DNA from: Aridibaculum aurantiacum
Lineage (GTDB): Bacteria; Bacteroidota; Bacteroidia; Chitinophagales; Chitinophagaceae
DNA length: 64,000 bases
NCBI RefSeq assembly: GCF_017355875.1
Contig: NZ_JAFEWC010000003.1
Location: forward strand, 5,001 to 69,000
Direction of reading: 5' to 3'
The position numbers were made by a program, and so were the translations under genes. Shown in pieces: positions 1 to 11,795 of the stretch (position 1 is the stretch's first letter; each line of letters starts with the position of its first letter). Under the pieces are notes generated by a model, which was not told the origin of the DNA, did no database searches, and saw only the letters and a list, made by a program, of their open reading frames with translations.

Positions 1-1303
<1,303 letters not shown>

Positions 1304-1354
1304 ATTTTTTTTTATTCTGGTTATTACAACTTCCCAATATGTACATTATTGTAG

Positions 1355-1425
1355 GTTGAGTAGTTGACAAGTTGAATAGTTGATAGGTAACACCCGTCAA
1401 CCAGCCAACTGATCAACCGATCAAC
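1355..1425 (+). repeat. Periodic GTTGA hairpin in the 23S-5S spacer
   Basis: The left arm (1355-1384) has GTTGA four times at exact 8-base spacing. The right arm (1396-1425) is its imperfect reverse complement with TCAAC at the same spacing. The 30-base arms are separated by 11 bases. In the pre-rRNA this would fold into a long interrupted stem, which could serve as a processing site or simply be a low-complexity repeat that settled in the spacer. Confidence 0.75.
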
Positions 1426-1438
1426 TTATTTACCGATT

Positions 1439-1549
1439 TATGGTGGTTTTGCCGGCGGTGTTCACCTCTTCCCATACCGAACAGAGAAGTTAAGCCCGCC
1501 ATGGCCGATGGTACTGGTATTCCAACCGGGAGAGTAGGTAGCTGCCATA
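1439..1549 (+). rRNA. 5S ribosomal RNA
   Basis: A 5S rRNA of about 111 bases. The terminal helix pairs TATGGTGG at 1439-1446 with CTGCCATA at 1542-1549. The conserved CCCATACCGAACAGAGAAGT segment of loops B and C is present near 1471-1490. It lies about 135 bases after the 23S end and is followed directly by a strong terminator, so it is the last gene of the rRNA operon unless a tRNA lies outside the window. Confidence 0.95.
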
Positions 1550-1559
1550 TTTATTTTAA

Positions 1560-1590
1560 CCCTTACAGTTTATTCTGTAAGGGTTTTTTT
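1560..1590 (+). terminator. rRNA operon terminator
   Basis: A perfect 9-bp stem, CCCTTACAG/CTGTAAGGG, with a 6-base loop and a run of seven T. It lies ten bases after the 5S rRNA and is a textbook intrinsic terminator. Confidence 0.9.
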
Positions 1591-1604
1591 ATTCCTGTAC
1601 TTTA

Positions 1605-1640
1605 AGTATAAAGTCAAAAGTAAAAAGTCAAAAAGTAAAA
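1605..1640. repeat. AAGTNAA heptamer tract
   Basis: AGT recurs at 1605, 1612, 1619, 1626 and 1634, a 7-base period with one 8-base step, in an AAAGTCA/AAAGTAA pattern just after the rRNA terminator. It resembles in period, but not in exact sequence, the GTTGGAN-type heptamer tracts elsewhere in the window. Confidence 0.65.
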
Positions 1641-1747
1641 CCGGAAATATAAACCTCAGGCGGGCTGAGTATTCCAAAGTTCGCTTGCTAAGAACAAATA
1701 AACTAGTCAGTGATCAGCTTCATCGTCCAATCTATTGTTTGCTGCTG

Positions 1748-1771
1748 AAGTGTGCGACGCAACAATGCTGA
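1748..1771 (+). repeat. Probable copy of the GTGYGACGCAAC dispersed repeat
   Basis: Contains AGTGTGCGACGCAAC followed by AATGCTGA. It shares the 12-mer GTGCGACGCAAC with the minus-strand copy at 57295-57329 and aligns more loosely with the copy at 52438-52473. It lies in the gap between the rRNA terminator and the aldo/keto reductase gene. Confidence 0.5.
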
Positions 1772-1810
1772 CAAGAGCGGTGATGCTGGTAACAAAAAAA
1801 TCTTCATGTA

Positions 1811-2728
1811 CTAAGGCACATCGTCTCCGGTAGCGGCTCTCCATAATATAAACCATTCCTCCCTTGTTAGCTGGAGGTCTTCTGCCTCTTTAGCTTGTTG
1901 TAGCCTTTCAATCTTGGTGGAACCAACAACGGGAATAATGCGTGCAGGATGTGTATGAAGCCAGGCTATCAATACCTGGTTGATGCCAGTGTTGTACTTT
2001 TCGGCTACCAACTTAGCGGCGGAGGCAATCCTTATATTTTTTTCATCCAGGTCATCCGTTATCAGTCCGCCACCCAATGGTGCCCAAGCCATAGGAATGA
2101 TACCGTGTTCAAGACAATTTTCTAGAACGCCATTATGCAACGCAGCCATTTGCATAATTGAGATCTCAACCTGGTTATATTCTAAGGTGATAAATTTTTG
2201 GAGCATATTTACCTGGTGAGGTAAGAAATTAGAGACACCGAACTGCAGGATCTTGCCCGCCTTTTTTAAATCGTGTACTGCACGTGCTACTTCAGAAGGA
2301 TTGAGCAACGGGTCGGGACGATGGATGAGTAGGACATCAATATAATCTGTATGGAAGTTTTCAAGTGACTGATTTACCGAAGCAATAATGTGGTGGTAGC
2401 TTGTATCGTACGACTTGATGATATGTCCGGCCCTGGTAGGAGCAACTAACTTGATACCGCACTTTGTAATGATCTTGATGTTTTCCCGAATAGCAGGCGA
2501 GGATTTAATAACGGCACCAAACTCAGCTTCAGTAGTATAATGACCATAGATGTCAGCATGGTCAAAGGAATGAATGCCTGCCTGGAGGCAGCTCTCTATC
2601 ATTTGCTGGTAATCGTAGGTGCTGAAGTTGGAGCCCCAGCTTCCCCAGCGCATACATCCGGCTATAGGTGATGAAATGGCTTGCATAGTAGGAGTGATGC
2701 CTAAAGGTATAGCATTAACCTTCGGCAA
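1811..2728 (-). CDS. Aldo/keto reductase, YdhF-like
   Basis: A 305-residue cytosolic NAD(P)H-dependent oxidoreductase of the aldo/keto reductase TIM-barrel superfamily. The family catalytic tetrad is readable: Asp and Tyr in DHADIYGHY, Lys in ITKCGI and His in LIHRPD. The GVSNF motif and the C-terminal IIPVVGSTKIERL nucleotide-binding segment are also present. The lack of further inserts and the overall pattern most resemble E. coli YdhF. The substrate cannot be read from sequence. It lies 166 bases downstream of adhE on the same strand, beyond the adhE terminator, so it is probably transcribed separately. Confidence 0.88.
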   Translation of the reverse strand: MPKVNAIPLGITPTMQAISSPIAGCMRWGSWGSNFSTYDYQQMIESCLQAGIHSFDHADIYGHYTTEAEFGAVIKSSPAIRENIKIITKCGIKLVAPTRAGHIIKSYDTSYHHIIASVNQSLENFHTDYIDVLLIHRPDPLLNPSEVARAVHDLKKAGKILQFGVSNFLPHQVNMLQKFITLEYNQVEISIMQMAALHNGVLENCLEHGIIPMAWAPLGGGLITDDLDEKNIRIASAAKLVAEKYNTGINQVLIAWLHTHPARIIPVVGSTKIERLQQAKEAEDLQLTREEWFILWRAATGDDVP

Positions 2729-2852
2729 AAAAACATTGACAATACCTACCTATTGTGGAAAGATTTGAAATGTCATTACACTATGCTGCGCATACTGAAC
2801 GTGTGCCCTGTAAACAAAGCTTGTAGGTGTGGCTAAGCTGAAGGATTTTATA

Positions 2853-2887
2853 AAGAAAAAGAAGAAAGGCCAGCTATTGCCGGCCTT
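2853..2887 (-). terminator. adhE terminator
   Basis: On the minus strand, AAGGCC and GGCCTT form a stem continued by a G-U pair and a GC/GC step around an AATA loop. A pyrimidine-rich, T-rich tail follows. It starts eight bases after the adhE stop codon. Confidence 0.8.
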
Positions 2888-2894
2888 CCAAATT

Positions 2895-5546
2895 TTAAAC
2901 TGCTTCTTCTTCCAGTTCTAGAACTGGTTGTTCCTGCAAGGCCTGCACACGCCGTACACGTGTTTGACCTTCGTATGCATTTATATACAGTTGCTTTAGC
3001 TCGCTGATAAGTGGGTAGCGTGGATTTGCACCTGTGCACTGGTCGTCGAATGCCTGTTCGGACATACTGTCAATGGTGGAATAAAAGGCTTTTTCAGTGA
3101 TGCCATACTCCCTTATGGAAGCTGGTATTCCCACTTTAGCCTTTAGTTGTTCGATGGCTGCTACAAGCTTTTTAACTTTCTCTTCGTCGGTGGTTCCTCC
3201 CAGTTGCAGGTAGTCGGCTATGCGAGCATATCTCCATTTTGCATTAGGATACTTGTATTGCGGGAAAGCAGTCTGCTTCCTAGGATTATCAACCGCATTG
3301 AACCTGATTACCTCGGTGATAAGCAGTCCATTGGCCACACCATGCGGAACGTGATGGGTAGCACCTAACTTGTGCGCCAGCGAGTGACAGATACCAAGAA
3401 ATGCATTGGCGAAGGCCATGCCTGCAACGGTAGTAGCATGCGCCATCTTTTCACGCGCCTTGATGTTGGTTGTGCCTTCATTGTAAGCGTCAGGCAGGTA
3501 TTTGAAGATGAGCCTGATGGCTTCAAGCGCGAGGCCATTTGTATACTCAGAAGCAAGCACAGAAACATAAGCTTCCAGTGCGTGTGTAAGTCCATCTATA
3601 CCCGAAGCCGATGTAAGACCTTTCGGCATATTCATCATGAGTTCAGCATCTACAATGGCCATGTCGGGCGTTAGTTCATAATCAGCAAGAGGATATTTTA
3701 TGCCTGTTTTTTCATCGGTGATAACAGCAAATGGTGTAACCTCAGAACCTGTGCCAGCTGTTGTAGGGATGGCTACGAAATTGGCCTTTGCACCCATTTT
3801 AGGAAATGCATATACACGTTTGCGGATATCCATAAATCGCATAGCTAGGTCTTCGAAACGTACTTCAGGATGTTCAAATAAAACCCACATGATCTTGGCT
3901 GCATCCATTGGTGAACCGCCGCCTAAAGCAATGATGGTGTCTGGTTCAAAACTCTTCATTTCTTCTGCTCCTTTGCGGGCAGTAGCCAAGGTAGGATCAG
4001 GTTCTACATCAAAGAATATTTTGAAGTCTACATCTATCTCTTCAAGCACTTTTATCACAGGATCTATCAGACCTAAATTATACAGTACTTTATCTGTAAC
4101 AATGAATGCTTTTTTCTTGCCTAGTTCTTTTAGTTCGCGAAGGGCCACGGGCATACAGCCATACTTGAAATAGATCTTTTCAGGTACCCTGAACCATAGC
4201 ATATTTTCTCTGCGGTTTGCCACACTCTTGATGTTTAATAGATGTTTTACGCCTACGTTTTCTGAAACGGAATTACCACCCCATGAGCCGCAGCCCAGCG
4301 TGAGCGATGGAGCTAACTTAAAGTTGTAGATATCGCCGATGGCACCTTGTGAAGAAGGCATATTAATAATGGTACGACCGGTCTTCATTGCTGCGCCAAA
4401 TTGCTGGATGCGATCTTTTGATTTTACCTGGTCTGTATACAAAACTGATGTGTGGCCAAAGCCGCCAAGTTCTACCAGGCGTACTGCTTTTTGTAAAGCT
4501 TCATCAAAATCTTTAGCACGATACATGGCTAGTAATGGAGAAAGTTTTTCGTGGCTAAATGGTTCATCCAGTTCTACAGACTCTACTTCACCTATTAGAA
4601 TTTTAGTATTCTCAGGAACGGTAATACCAGCAAGAGCGGCTATTTTAGCTGCAGGTTGTCCTACTATATTCGCATTAAGAGCGCCATTGATAAGAATTAC
4701 TGCACGTACTTTATCTGTCTCTTCGCCTTGCAGAATATAAGCTCCGCGATCAAGAAATTCATGCTTCACTTCTTCGTAAACCTCATCCAAAACAATCACT
4801 GATTGTTCTGATGCGCAGATAACGCCGTTATCAAAAGTTTTGGAAAGAAGGATAGAGTTGACCGCCATTTTTAGGTGAGCGGTTTCATCTATGATAGCTG
4901 GTGTGTTTCCTGCGCCCACTCCAATAGCTGGTTTGCCGCTGGAGTATGCTGCTTTCACCATACCCGGACCCCCGGTAGCCAATGTAAGATCAGACTGCGC
5001 CATTACAATTTGCGATAGCTCTACAGATGGTTCATCTATCCACGCAATGATGCCTTCGGGAGCACCTGCTTTTACAGCTGCCTCCAGTATTATGGTAGCC
5101 GCAGCGATGGTTGAATTTTTAGCTCGTGGGTGAGGAGAAAAGATGATACCATTGCGCGTTTTTAAAGCAATAAGAGCCTTGAAAATAGCGGTGGATGTAG
5201 GATTGGTAGTTGGGATAACTGCTGCAATCACACCAATAGGTTCAGCAATTTTTGTGATACCAAAAGCTTCGTCAGTTTCTATCACACCGCACGTCTTTTC
5301 GTCTTTATATTGGTTGTAGATGTACTCAGATGAAAAGTGGTTCTTGATCACCTTGTCTTCCACCAGGCCCATACCTGTTTCTTCTACGGCCATTTTTGCA
5401 AGTTGTATCCTTCCGTTATTAGCGGCTATTGCGGCCTGGCGAAAAATTTCATCTACCTCTTCTTGAGAATAAGTGGAGTAGCACTTCTGCGCTTCCCTCA
5501 CTTGCTTGATCCGCTGTTCAAGCTGTTTTGCGTTTGTTACTTTCAT
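2895..5546 (-). CDS. adhE: Bifunctional acetaldehyde-CoA/alcohol dehydrogenase AdhE
   Basis: An 883-residue fusion enzyme that reduces acetyl-CoA to acetaldehyde and then ethanol with NADH. The N-terminal aldehyde dehydrogenase domain (about 1-440) has GVGAGNTPA and the catalytic Cys244 in GVICASEQS. The C-terminal iron-dependent alcohol dehydrogenase (about 450-860) has GGGSP at 542-546 and the metal-binding HSLAHKLGATHHVPHG segment. Both halves are intact and the length is normal for AdhE. I chose the Met at 5546 over one 27 codons upstream because AAGGAAG lies just before it and the protein then starts like known AdhE. It is the key enzyme of ethanol fermentation and usually marks anaerobic growth. 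An FNT-family channel gene lies two genes upstream. Confidence 0.95.
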   Translation of the reverse strand: MKVTNAKQLEQRIKQVREAQKCYSTYSQEEVDEIFRQAAIAANNGRIQLAKMAVEETGMGLVEDKVIKNHFSSEYIYNQYKDEKTCGVIETDEAFGITKIAEPIGVIAAVIPTTNPTSTAIFKALIALKTRNGIIFSPHPRAKNSTIAAATIILEAAVKAGAPEGIIAWIDEPSVELSQIVMAQSDLTLATGGPGMVKAAYSSGKPAIGVGAGNTPAIIDETAHLKMAVNSILLSKTFDNGVICASEQSVIVLDEVYEEVKHEFLDRGAYILQGEETDKVRAVILINGALNANIVGQPAAKIAALAGITVPENTKILIGEVESVELDEPFSHEKLSPLLAMYRAKDFDEALQKAVRLVELGGFGHTSVLYTDQVKSKDRIQQFGAAMKTGRTIINMPSSQGAIGDIYNFKLAPSLTLGCGSWGGNSVSENVGVKHLLNIKSVANRRENMLWFRVPEKIYFKYGCMPVALRELKELGKKKAFIVTDKVLYNLGLIDPVIKVLEEIDVDFKIFFDVEPDPTLATARKGAEEMKSFEPDTIIALGGGSPMDAAKIMWVLFEHPEVRFEDLAMRFMDIRKRVYAFPKMGAKANFVAIPTTAGTGSEVTPFAVITDEKTGIKYPLADYELTPDMAIVDAELMMNMPKGLTSASGIDGLTHALEAYVSVLASEYTNGLALEAIRLIFKYLPDAYNEGTTNIKAREKMAHATTVAGMAFANAFLGICHSLAHKLGATHHVPHGVANGLLITEVIRFNAVDNPRKQTAFPQYKYPNAKWRYARIADYLQLGGTTDEEKVKKLVAAIEQLKAKVGIPASIREYGITEKAFYSTIDSMSEQAFDDQCTGANPRYPLISELKQLYINAYEGQTRVRRVQALQEQPVLELEEEAV

Positions 5547-5792
5547 AATGCTTCCTTGAGAGTTTATTAAATACGATTGTTCCCTGGATGCGCAAAGAGT
5601 TACCTGGAAATGAAACCGGATGCGCATCTTTTTAGCGACAAGAAAATAAGCTTCAGGTGTGCGAGAATGAAGATCGAATAGCTTATTTACTCGATGTAAA
5701 CGTAGTTGTATTATAATCTAATATGTATGATACACATCAATGCTACTGATGATAGTAGATAGCGGAAGAAATGATACCAGGCATGTCATTAA
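5547..5792. other. adhE upstream region without a gene
   Basis: About 250 bases between the porin terminator and the adhE start. It is AT-rich, with no convincing open frame and no clear TAnnTTTG box on the minus strand. It presumably carries the adhE promoter and leader. Confidence 0.4.
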
Positions 5793-5826
5793 CTAACAAC
5801 AAAAGCCGCATCATTGAGTGCGGCTT
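5793..5826 (-). terminator. Porin gene terminator
   Basis: A perfect 8-bp stem, AAGCCGCA/TGCGGCTT, with an 8-base loop and a TTTTGTTGTT tail on the minus strand. It lies 22 bases after the porin stop codon and separates the porin from adhE. Confidence 0.85.
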
Positions 5827-5848
5827 CACATGTGCGTTGTAAGAATTC

Positions 5849-7255
5849 TTATAAGTAGATCTGGAATTGCATCTGCCATTCTCCAGCGCGGGTGAATACT
5901 TTTTTGTTGTGGTAAAGTGGCCTGCTCGAATACTGCAAAGTTATTTTGGCATTATGTCCATCAATGTAGAAGTTGGAACCTATATCGTAATAATGTCCCA
6001 GTTCTTCCAATGCTTCCAGGTCTTTAAGTGTGTATGCTGCTACGGGTTGAAAGCGAACTTTAGAAGAAATATTTTTAGGCAACATAATACCTGCTTGTGT
6101 ATACCAGATTTTCCCTGTTCCTAATAAGAACCTTGCATTGCCAGCACCTTCCTGCACTCTTTTACCTGTAAAAGATGGATCAACAATACCTGTATTCATT
6201 AATCCTATAGTCCTCGTGTAGTTGGGGCCAAAGTCATATTTATATAAAGTGCTACTTGCAGTTATTGCCATGTTTTTCTCTTTAGAACCAAAAGGAAGAT
6301 CTGCAAATACATCTACAGCCTGGATGTTGATGTCATGTTTTTGAATGGTGTTTTCAGCAATAATACTTTTTGTTCCATCTTTGGTGCGATAAAAGCCGGC
6401 ACCTATATTTAAAACTTTTTTGGTGCCTGCGTATGTGCCTACTCTAAAAGGTAACACTTCATTTTCCTGGTCAAGAAACTGGTAGTCTACATAGCCGCCT
6501 ACAGCCGGTTTAGGATCACCATTATTATCTACTGCTACTCCAGCAGCAACGGGAGCTGTATTGGTGGCAAAAGGTTTATTTACGTTGAACCGGTAATGCA
6601 ATTTTCCTGCATGACCTTTTGCATAGAACCCAAACTGCCGCACAAACTGATCAGAGATCTCCAGTGTAGGCCAATTGAACAATGGTGCATCTATCAATAA
6701 AAAGTTTAAAGTACTTGCAGAAGTAAGTCGTGAAATGCCATTCCAATAATGCAAGCCAGCACCAGCATACAAAGAGGCTTTATTTGCTTTGCCTGTTACT
6801 GCATTCTTAGAAGGAATAATTGCATATTCATTCCAAACATCATGGTAAAAAATCTGCGGCTTCTTGCCTGCACCATTTGCTCCTGTACCCGCTGAAACTG
6901 TGCCACCACCATTTGTAAACGTCTGGTTGTTTATGCCAAAATGTGCCATGATCAGGTAGCGAGGCGATAACTGTGCATAAGCTATGGTACGTATGCGTCG
7001 TGCGCCTATGTCAAAAGTTCTGTCAGAAGGTTCGCCACCCACCAATGTTCCGGGATTGTTTTTGATGCTGCGTGCCCAAATCTGGTTCCAGAAAATGAAC
7101 CGGATATACTTGCTGCCTTTTTCATCCAGGTTCAACTTCATGCCTGAACCGTATTCACTGGAACCTTGCGCAAATGAATCAGTAATATCCAAGATGAAAA
7201 GCACAAGTAATGACCAGGTCAGTTTTATAATAAAGTTGTTGAAACGATGTAGCAT
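5849..7255 (-). CDS. Outer-membrane porin-like beta-barrel protein
   Basis: About 468 residues with an N-terminal signal peptide ending near SFAQG, then alternating amphipathic strands and a C-terminal aromatic strand (WQMQFQIYL), as in outer-membrane barrels. RRIRTIAYAQLSPRYLIMAHFGINNQ resembles Bacteroidota porin-family proteins. The Met at 7255 is preferred to one 11 codons upstream because it puts the hydrophobic signal core in the usual place. The gene sits between a formate/nitrite channel gene (98 bases upstream) and adhE, so it may serve exchange of small anions or fermentation products; that is inference. The specific family could not be fixed by eye. Confidence 0.75.
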   Translation of the reverse strand: MLHRFNNFIIKLTWSLLVLFILDITDSFAQGSSEYGSGMKLNLDEKGSKYIRFIFWNQIWARSIKNNPGTLVGGEPSDRTFDIGARRIRTIAYAQLSPRYLIMAHFGINNQTFTNGGGTVSAGTGANGAGKKPQIFYHDVWNEYAIIPSKNAVTGKANKASLYAGAGLHYWNGISRLTSASTLNFLLIDAPLFNWPTLEISDQFVRQFGFYAKGHAGKLHYRFNVNKPFATNTAPVAAGVAVDNNGDPKPAVGGYVDYQFLDQENEVLPFRVGTYAGTKKVLNIGAGFYRTKDGTKSIIAENTIQKHDINIQAVDVFADLPFGSKEKNMAITASSTLYKYDFGPNYTRTIGLMNTGIVDPSFTGKRVQEGAGNARFLLGTGKIWYTQAGIMLPKNISSKVRFQPVAAYTLKDLEALEELGHYYDIGSNFYIDGHNAKITLQYSSRPLYHNKKVFTRAGEWQMQFQIYL

Positions 7256-7353
7256 ATGGTCTCGTCTAGTCCTGGGAAGATGAAACAATTGTAAATCCTT
7301 AAGAAAATAGGTAAATGTTTTTCAAGTGCTTTTTACGCCTACTTGGCATTATC

Positions 7354-8256
7354 CTAATTATCTGATTTCACAAGTTGGTTAGCTTTGCTTTTAATTGGCC
7401 GTGTTTTAGACAAGGGCATGTTGAGTGTTGTTGTACTATTCAACTGTACATTGAGAAACTCTTCCATTTCTGGTTTTTTGTACGAGAACATGTACCAGTA
7501 CGGAATAGCTAAAAACAAAGCTCCTCCTACTATATTTCCTAAGGTTGCCGGCAACAGGTTCACAATGAAAAATTCATACATTGTGATGTCAGCTCCCAGT
7601 AGGATAGATGTTGGAATAAAGAACATATTGGCAATAGAGTGTTCAAATCCAAATGCAACAAAACACATGATTGGGAACCACATAGCCAATATTTTTCCTG
7701 TAACATCTTTGGCTGAATATGAAAGCCATACTGCAAGGCAAACAAGCCAGTTGGCACCTATACCTTTTATGAAAGTGGTAGAGAACGAATGTGAAGTTTT
7801 ATACTGCCCAATTTTTTTTGCAGAAGATAGCCACGGGTCTACGGAGAGTATTTCAGTTTGGTAAGCAAAAAGATAAGCAACTATCAAAGCCCCTACAAAA
7901 TTGCCAACATAGGCTACAAACCAAATACGCAGCAATCGATAAAGCTTGGTTTGTTTATTAAAGTAACTGTAAGCCATTACTGCACAGTCGCTGGTAAATA
8001 ATTCTGCTCCGCCAAGCAAAACCAGGATAAGCCCCAAGGGGAAAACTGCTCCTGACACCAGTTTGGCTATGCCGGGGTTTGCTGAAGACACTTCAGGCAT
8101 ACCTCCCGAAGTGATAATCGATAAAAGCCCACCGAGTGCTACGAAAGCGCCTCCCAATAGAGAATACACCCCTAGTTTTCGCAGTGTATATGCATCTTTA
8201 ACCGTTGCAGTTTTACTGAATTCTTCTGCAAGTTGCTGAGGAGTGTTATATCCCAT
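7354..8256 (-). CDS. Formate/nitrite transporter (FNT) family channel
   Basis: A 300-residue inner-membrane protein with about six hydrophobic segments. FNT hallmarks are the first helix pair ending LLGGAELFTSDCAVM and the second-half segments GNFVGALIVAYLFAY, GFEHSIANMFFIP and LPATLGNIVGGALF, including the central-pore His in FEHSIANM. Members (FocA, NirC) form pentameric channels that conduct formate, nitrite or related anions with protons. The Met at 8256 (MGYNTPQQLAEEF) is preferred to one 13 codons upstream because it matches FNT N-termini. With adhE nearby, formate export during fermentation is a plausible role, but no pflB is in the window and nitrite transport is equally open. Confidence 0.9.
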   Translation of the reverse strand: MGYNTPQQLAEEFSKTATVKDAYTLRKLGVYSLLGGAFVALGGLLSIITSGGMPEVSSANPGIAKLVSGAVFPLGLILVLLGGAELFTSDCAVMAYSYFNKQTKLYRLLRIWFVAYVGNFVGALIVAYLFAYQTEILSVDPWLSSAKKIGQYKTSHSFSTTFIKGIGANWLVCLAVWLSYSAKDVTGKILAMWFPIMCFVAFGFEHSIANMFFIPTSILLGADITMYEFFIVNLLPATLGNIVGGALFLAIPYWYMFSYKKPEMEEFLNVQLNSTTTLNMPLSKTRPIKSKANQLVKSDN

Positions 8257-8373
8257 GTCACTTCTTTTGTCCAGCAAATGTGGATGTAGCAGCAAGGATT
8301 AAGCATGACAGCAGTTGTTAGCAAATATGATATTAATCATTATCCGTGGTTACTGCACTGCACGTATGGGCAT

Positions 8374-8402
8374 AAAAAAAGTCCGGCAATGAGCCAGACT
8401 TT
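8374..8402 (-). terminator. RRM gene terminator
   Basis: On the minus strand, AAAGTCTGGC and GCCGGACTTT form a 10-bp stem with one wobble and a TCATT loop, followed by a run of seven T, 22 bases after the stop codon of the RRM gene. Confidence 0.85.
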
Positions 8403-8423
8403 ACAGATTTCTTGTTGCAAGAA

Positions 8424-8828
8424 TTAGTAGCGATTGTAACCACCGCCGCCGCCGTTTCCGCCGCGGTTGAAGCCACTTCCACCACCGCTGCGACCACCAC
8501 CGCCACGGCTAAATCCGCCGCCGCTGCCGCTGTCGCCGCCGAAGCTTCTTTTCTTAAATCCACCACCACCAGTACCGTCTTTTGGACGAGGCTGTGATTC
8601 GTTAACAACGATTTTACGACCCATGATGTCGCTTTCGTTTAACTGGCTGATAGCAGTACGACCAGCTTCGTCATCAGACATTTCTACGAAACCAAAGCCT
8701 TTGCTACGGTTGCCGTTAAATTTGTCAGTAACAATTTTAGAAGATACTACCTCGCCGAATGGAGTGAAAAGATCGGCTAAATCTTGCTCAGTCATTGTCC
8801 AACTGAGGTTTCCAACGTAAATGTTCAT
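8424..8828 (-). CDS. Glycine-rich RRM RNA-binding protein
   Basis: 134 residues. An N-terminal RNA-recognition motif (1-80) has RNP2 IYVGNL at 2-7 and RNP1 KGFGFVEM. It is followed by a low-complexity tail of Gly, Arg, Ser and Asn ending GYNRY. Such single-RRM proteins are common in Bacteroidota and cyanobacteria and are often cold- or stress-inducible; a role in RNA chaperoning or decay is inferred. The Met at 8828 is chosen because the RRM starts with it (MNIYVGNLSW); the upstream frame is T-rich leader. The gene has a leader region of over 100 bases with poly-A/T stretches, which could hold regulatory structure. Confidence 0.92.
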   Translation of the reverse strand: MNIYVGNLSWTMTEQDLADLFTPFGEVVSSKIVTDKFNGNRSKGFGFVEMSDDEAGRTAISQLNESDIMGRKIVVNESQPRPKDGTGGGGFKKRSFGGDSGSGGGFSRGGGGRSGGGSGFNRGGNGGGGGYNRY

Positions 8829-9319
8829 TTGTAAAACTTTAAAAAAATAAAAAAAACCATAATGAACACAGCGAACAACGTACCAGAGAAACATTTACTT
8901 TAAAAACGTCCAGAGAACAATTGAAACTGTAAAGATCATTAGTGGAATAACGAAGATAGACATTTTATTTATACTTCATATTTTTTGAAAAAGAAAACTA
9001 CCATCTTGGAAATCAATGTTGGTAAGTAATTGGCAACTAAGCTTCTAGCCATAAAATAAGATAAGTTAAGATCAGTTTATATGCAGAGAAACAGGTAAAT
9101 CTAGCAACATGATGCAGAAAATGGATGTAGATAAGGGTTTCAATCATCCTCCTAATACCGAGGAAAAAATAGTTGATCAGAGAACTTTTTCTTGAACATT
9201 TCCAGGACTGCATAAAGTTATTCCTGGCGGTATTCATACATTATTCACAGGCTATCACCATTAACCCAATGAAGCCCTAAATACTTGTTTCATTAACAGC
9301 AAGAACCCTATATTTTACG
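8829..9319. other. Intergenic region between the RRM gene and gyrB
   Basis: About 490 bases between divergent genes. No open frame here looks coding; the longest, a 66-codon minus-strand frame at 9037-9237, has no recognisable domain. The first 120 bases are AT-rich leader of the RRM gene. The gyrB end carries a TAnnTTTG box. Confidence 0.5.
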
Positions 9320-11350
<2,031 letters not shown>

Positions 11351-11374
11351 TACTTGCTAATAATCATATCTAAG

Positions 11375-11402
11375 AAGGAAGGTCTAAAGCCTTCCTTTTT
11401 TT
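11375..11402 (+). terminator. gyrB terminator
   Basis: A perfect 8-bp stem, AAGGAAGG/CCTTCCTT, with a 7-base loop and a T-run, 25 bases after the gyrB stop codon. Confidence 0.88.
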
Positions 11403-11508
11403 ATTTATAACACTTCTTGCTGCAGCGCTATTGCAGGGTGAAAATTGCCTTAGCAGAAAAATTGTAGCTTGTGCACTTTATTATTAGAAATTTTTCAAAA
11501 ACAGAACA

Positions 11509-11715
11509 ATGGATACTTCAAAAATGATCAAGGCTTATTGCTTAAAAACAAAAGAGAAAAATGTACCGATGCATGAAGCAGTAATATCTAAAACAGCCAA
11601 GGGTGGATATATGGCTAGTGGCCACGATGGTAAAGGAAATAAGATGGCTGCTATCATGAGTGAAGCAAAAGCACTACAAGCCATTGAAGATGGTGTAGCT
11701 ACAAAAGGATTCTAA
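11509..11715 (+). CDS. Small protein of unknown function, DUF5679-like pattern
   Basis: 68 residues, lysine-rich, without signal peptide or membrane segment. The sequence MIKAYCLKTKEKNVPMHEAV followed by KGGYMASGHDGKGNKM recalls the small zinc-ribbon DUF5679 proteins (AYCVKCKAK ... GRPA..G.CPVCGTKM), but the zinc-binding Cys residues are missing except one (AYCLKT). I infer a degenerate relative; the match is by eye and could be chance. Its own intergenic space and starting ATG after an A-rich stretch support a real gene. It follows gyrB after a terminator and precedes the barrel gene by about 80 bases. Confidence 0.7.
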   Translation: MDTSKMIKAYCLKTKEKNVPMHEAVISKTAKGGYMASGHDGKGNKMAAIMSEAKALQAIEDGVATKGF

Positions 11716-11795
11716 AGCATTACCAGTTTGTTTTGCTAAGTAAACTTCTAGAAAGTTTGCTTAGTACAGCAGCGGTATATACAACGGACAGAGTA

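Noticed and set aside
8467-8820. A Pro-rich frame antisense to the RRM gene
   Set aside because: It is the complement of Gly codons in the glycine-rich tail.
9037-9237. A 66-codon frame between the RRM gene and gyrB
   Set aside because: No domain, low-quality composition and no promoter; treated as non-coding.
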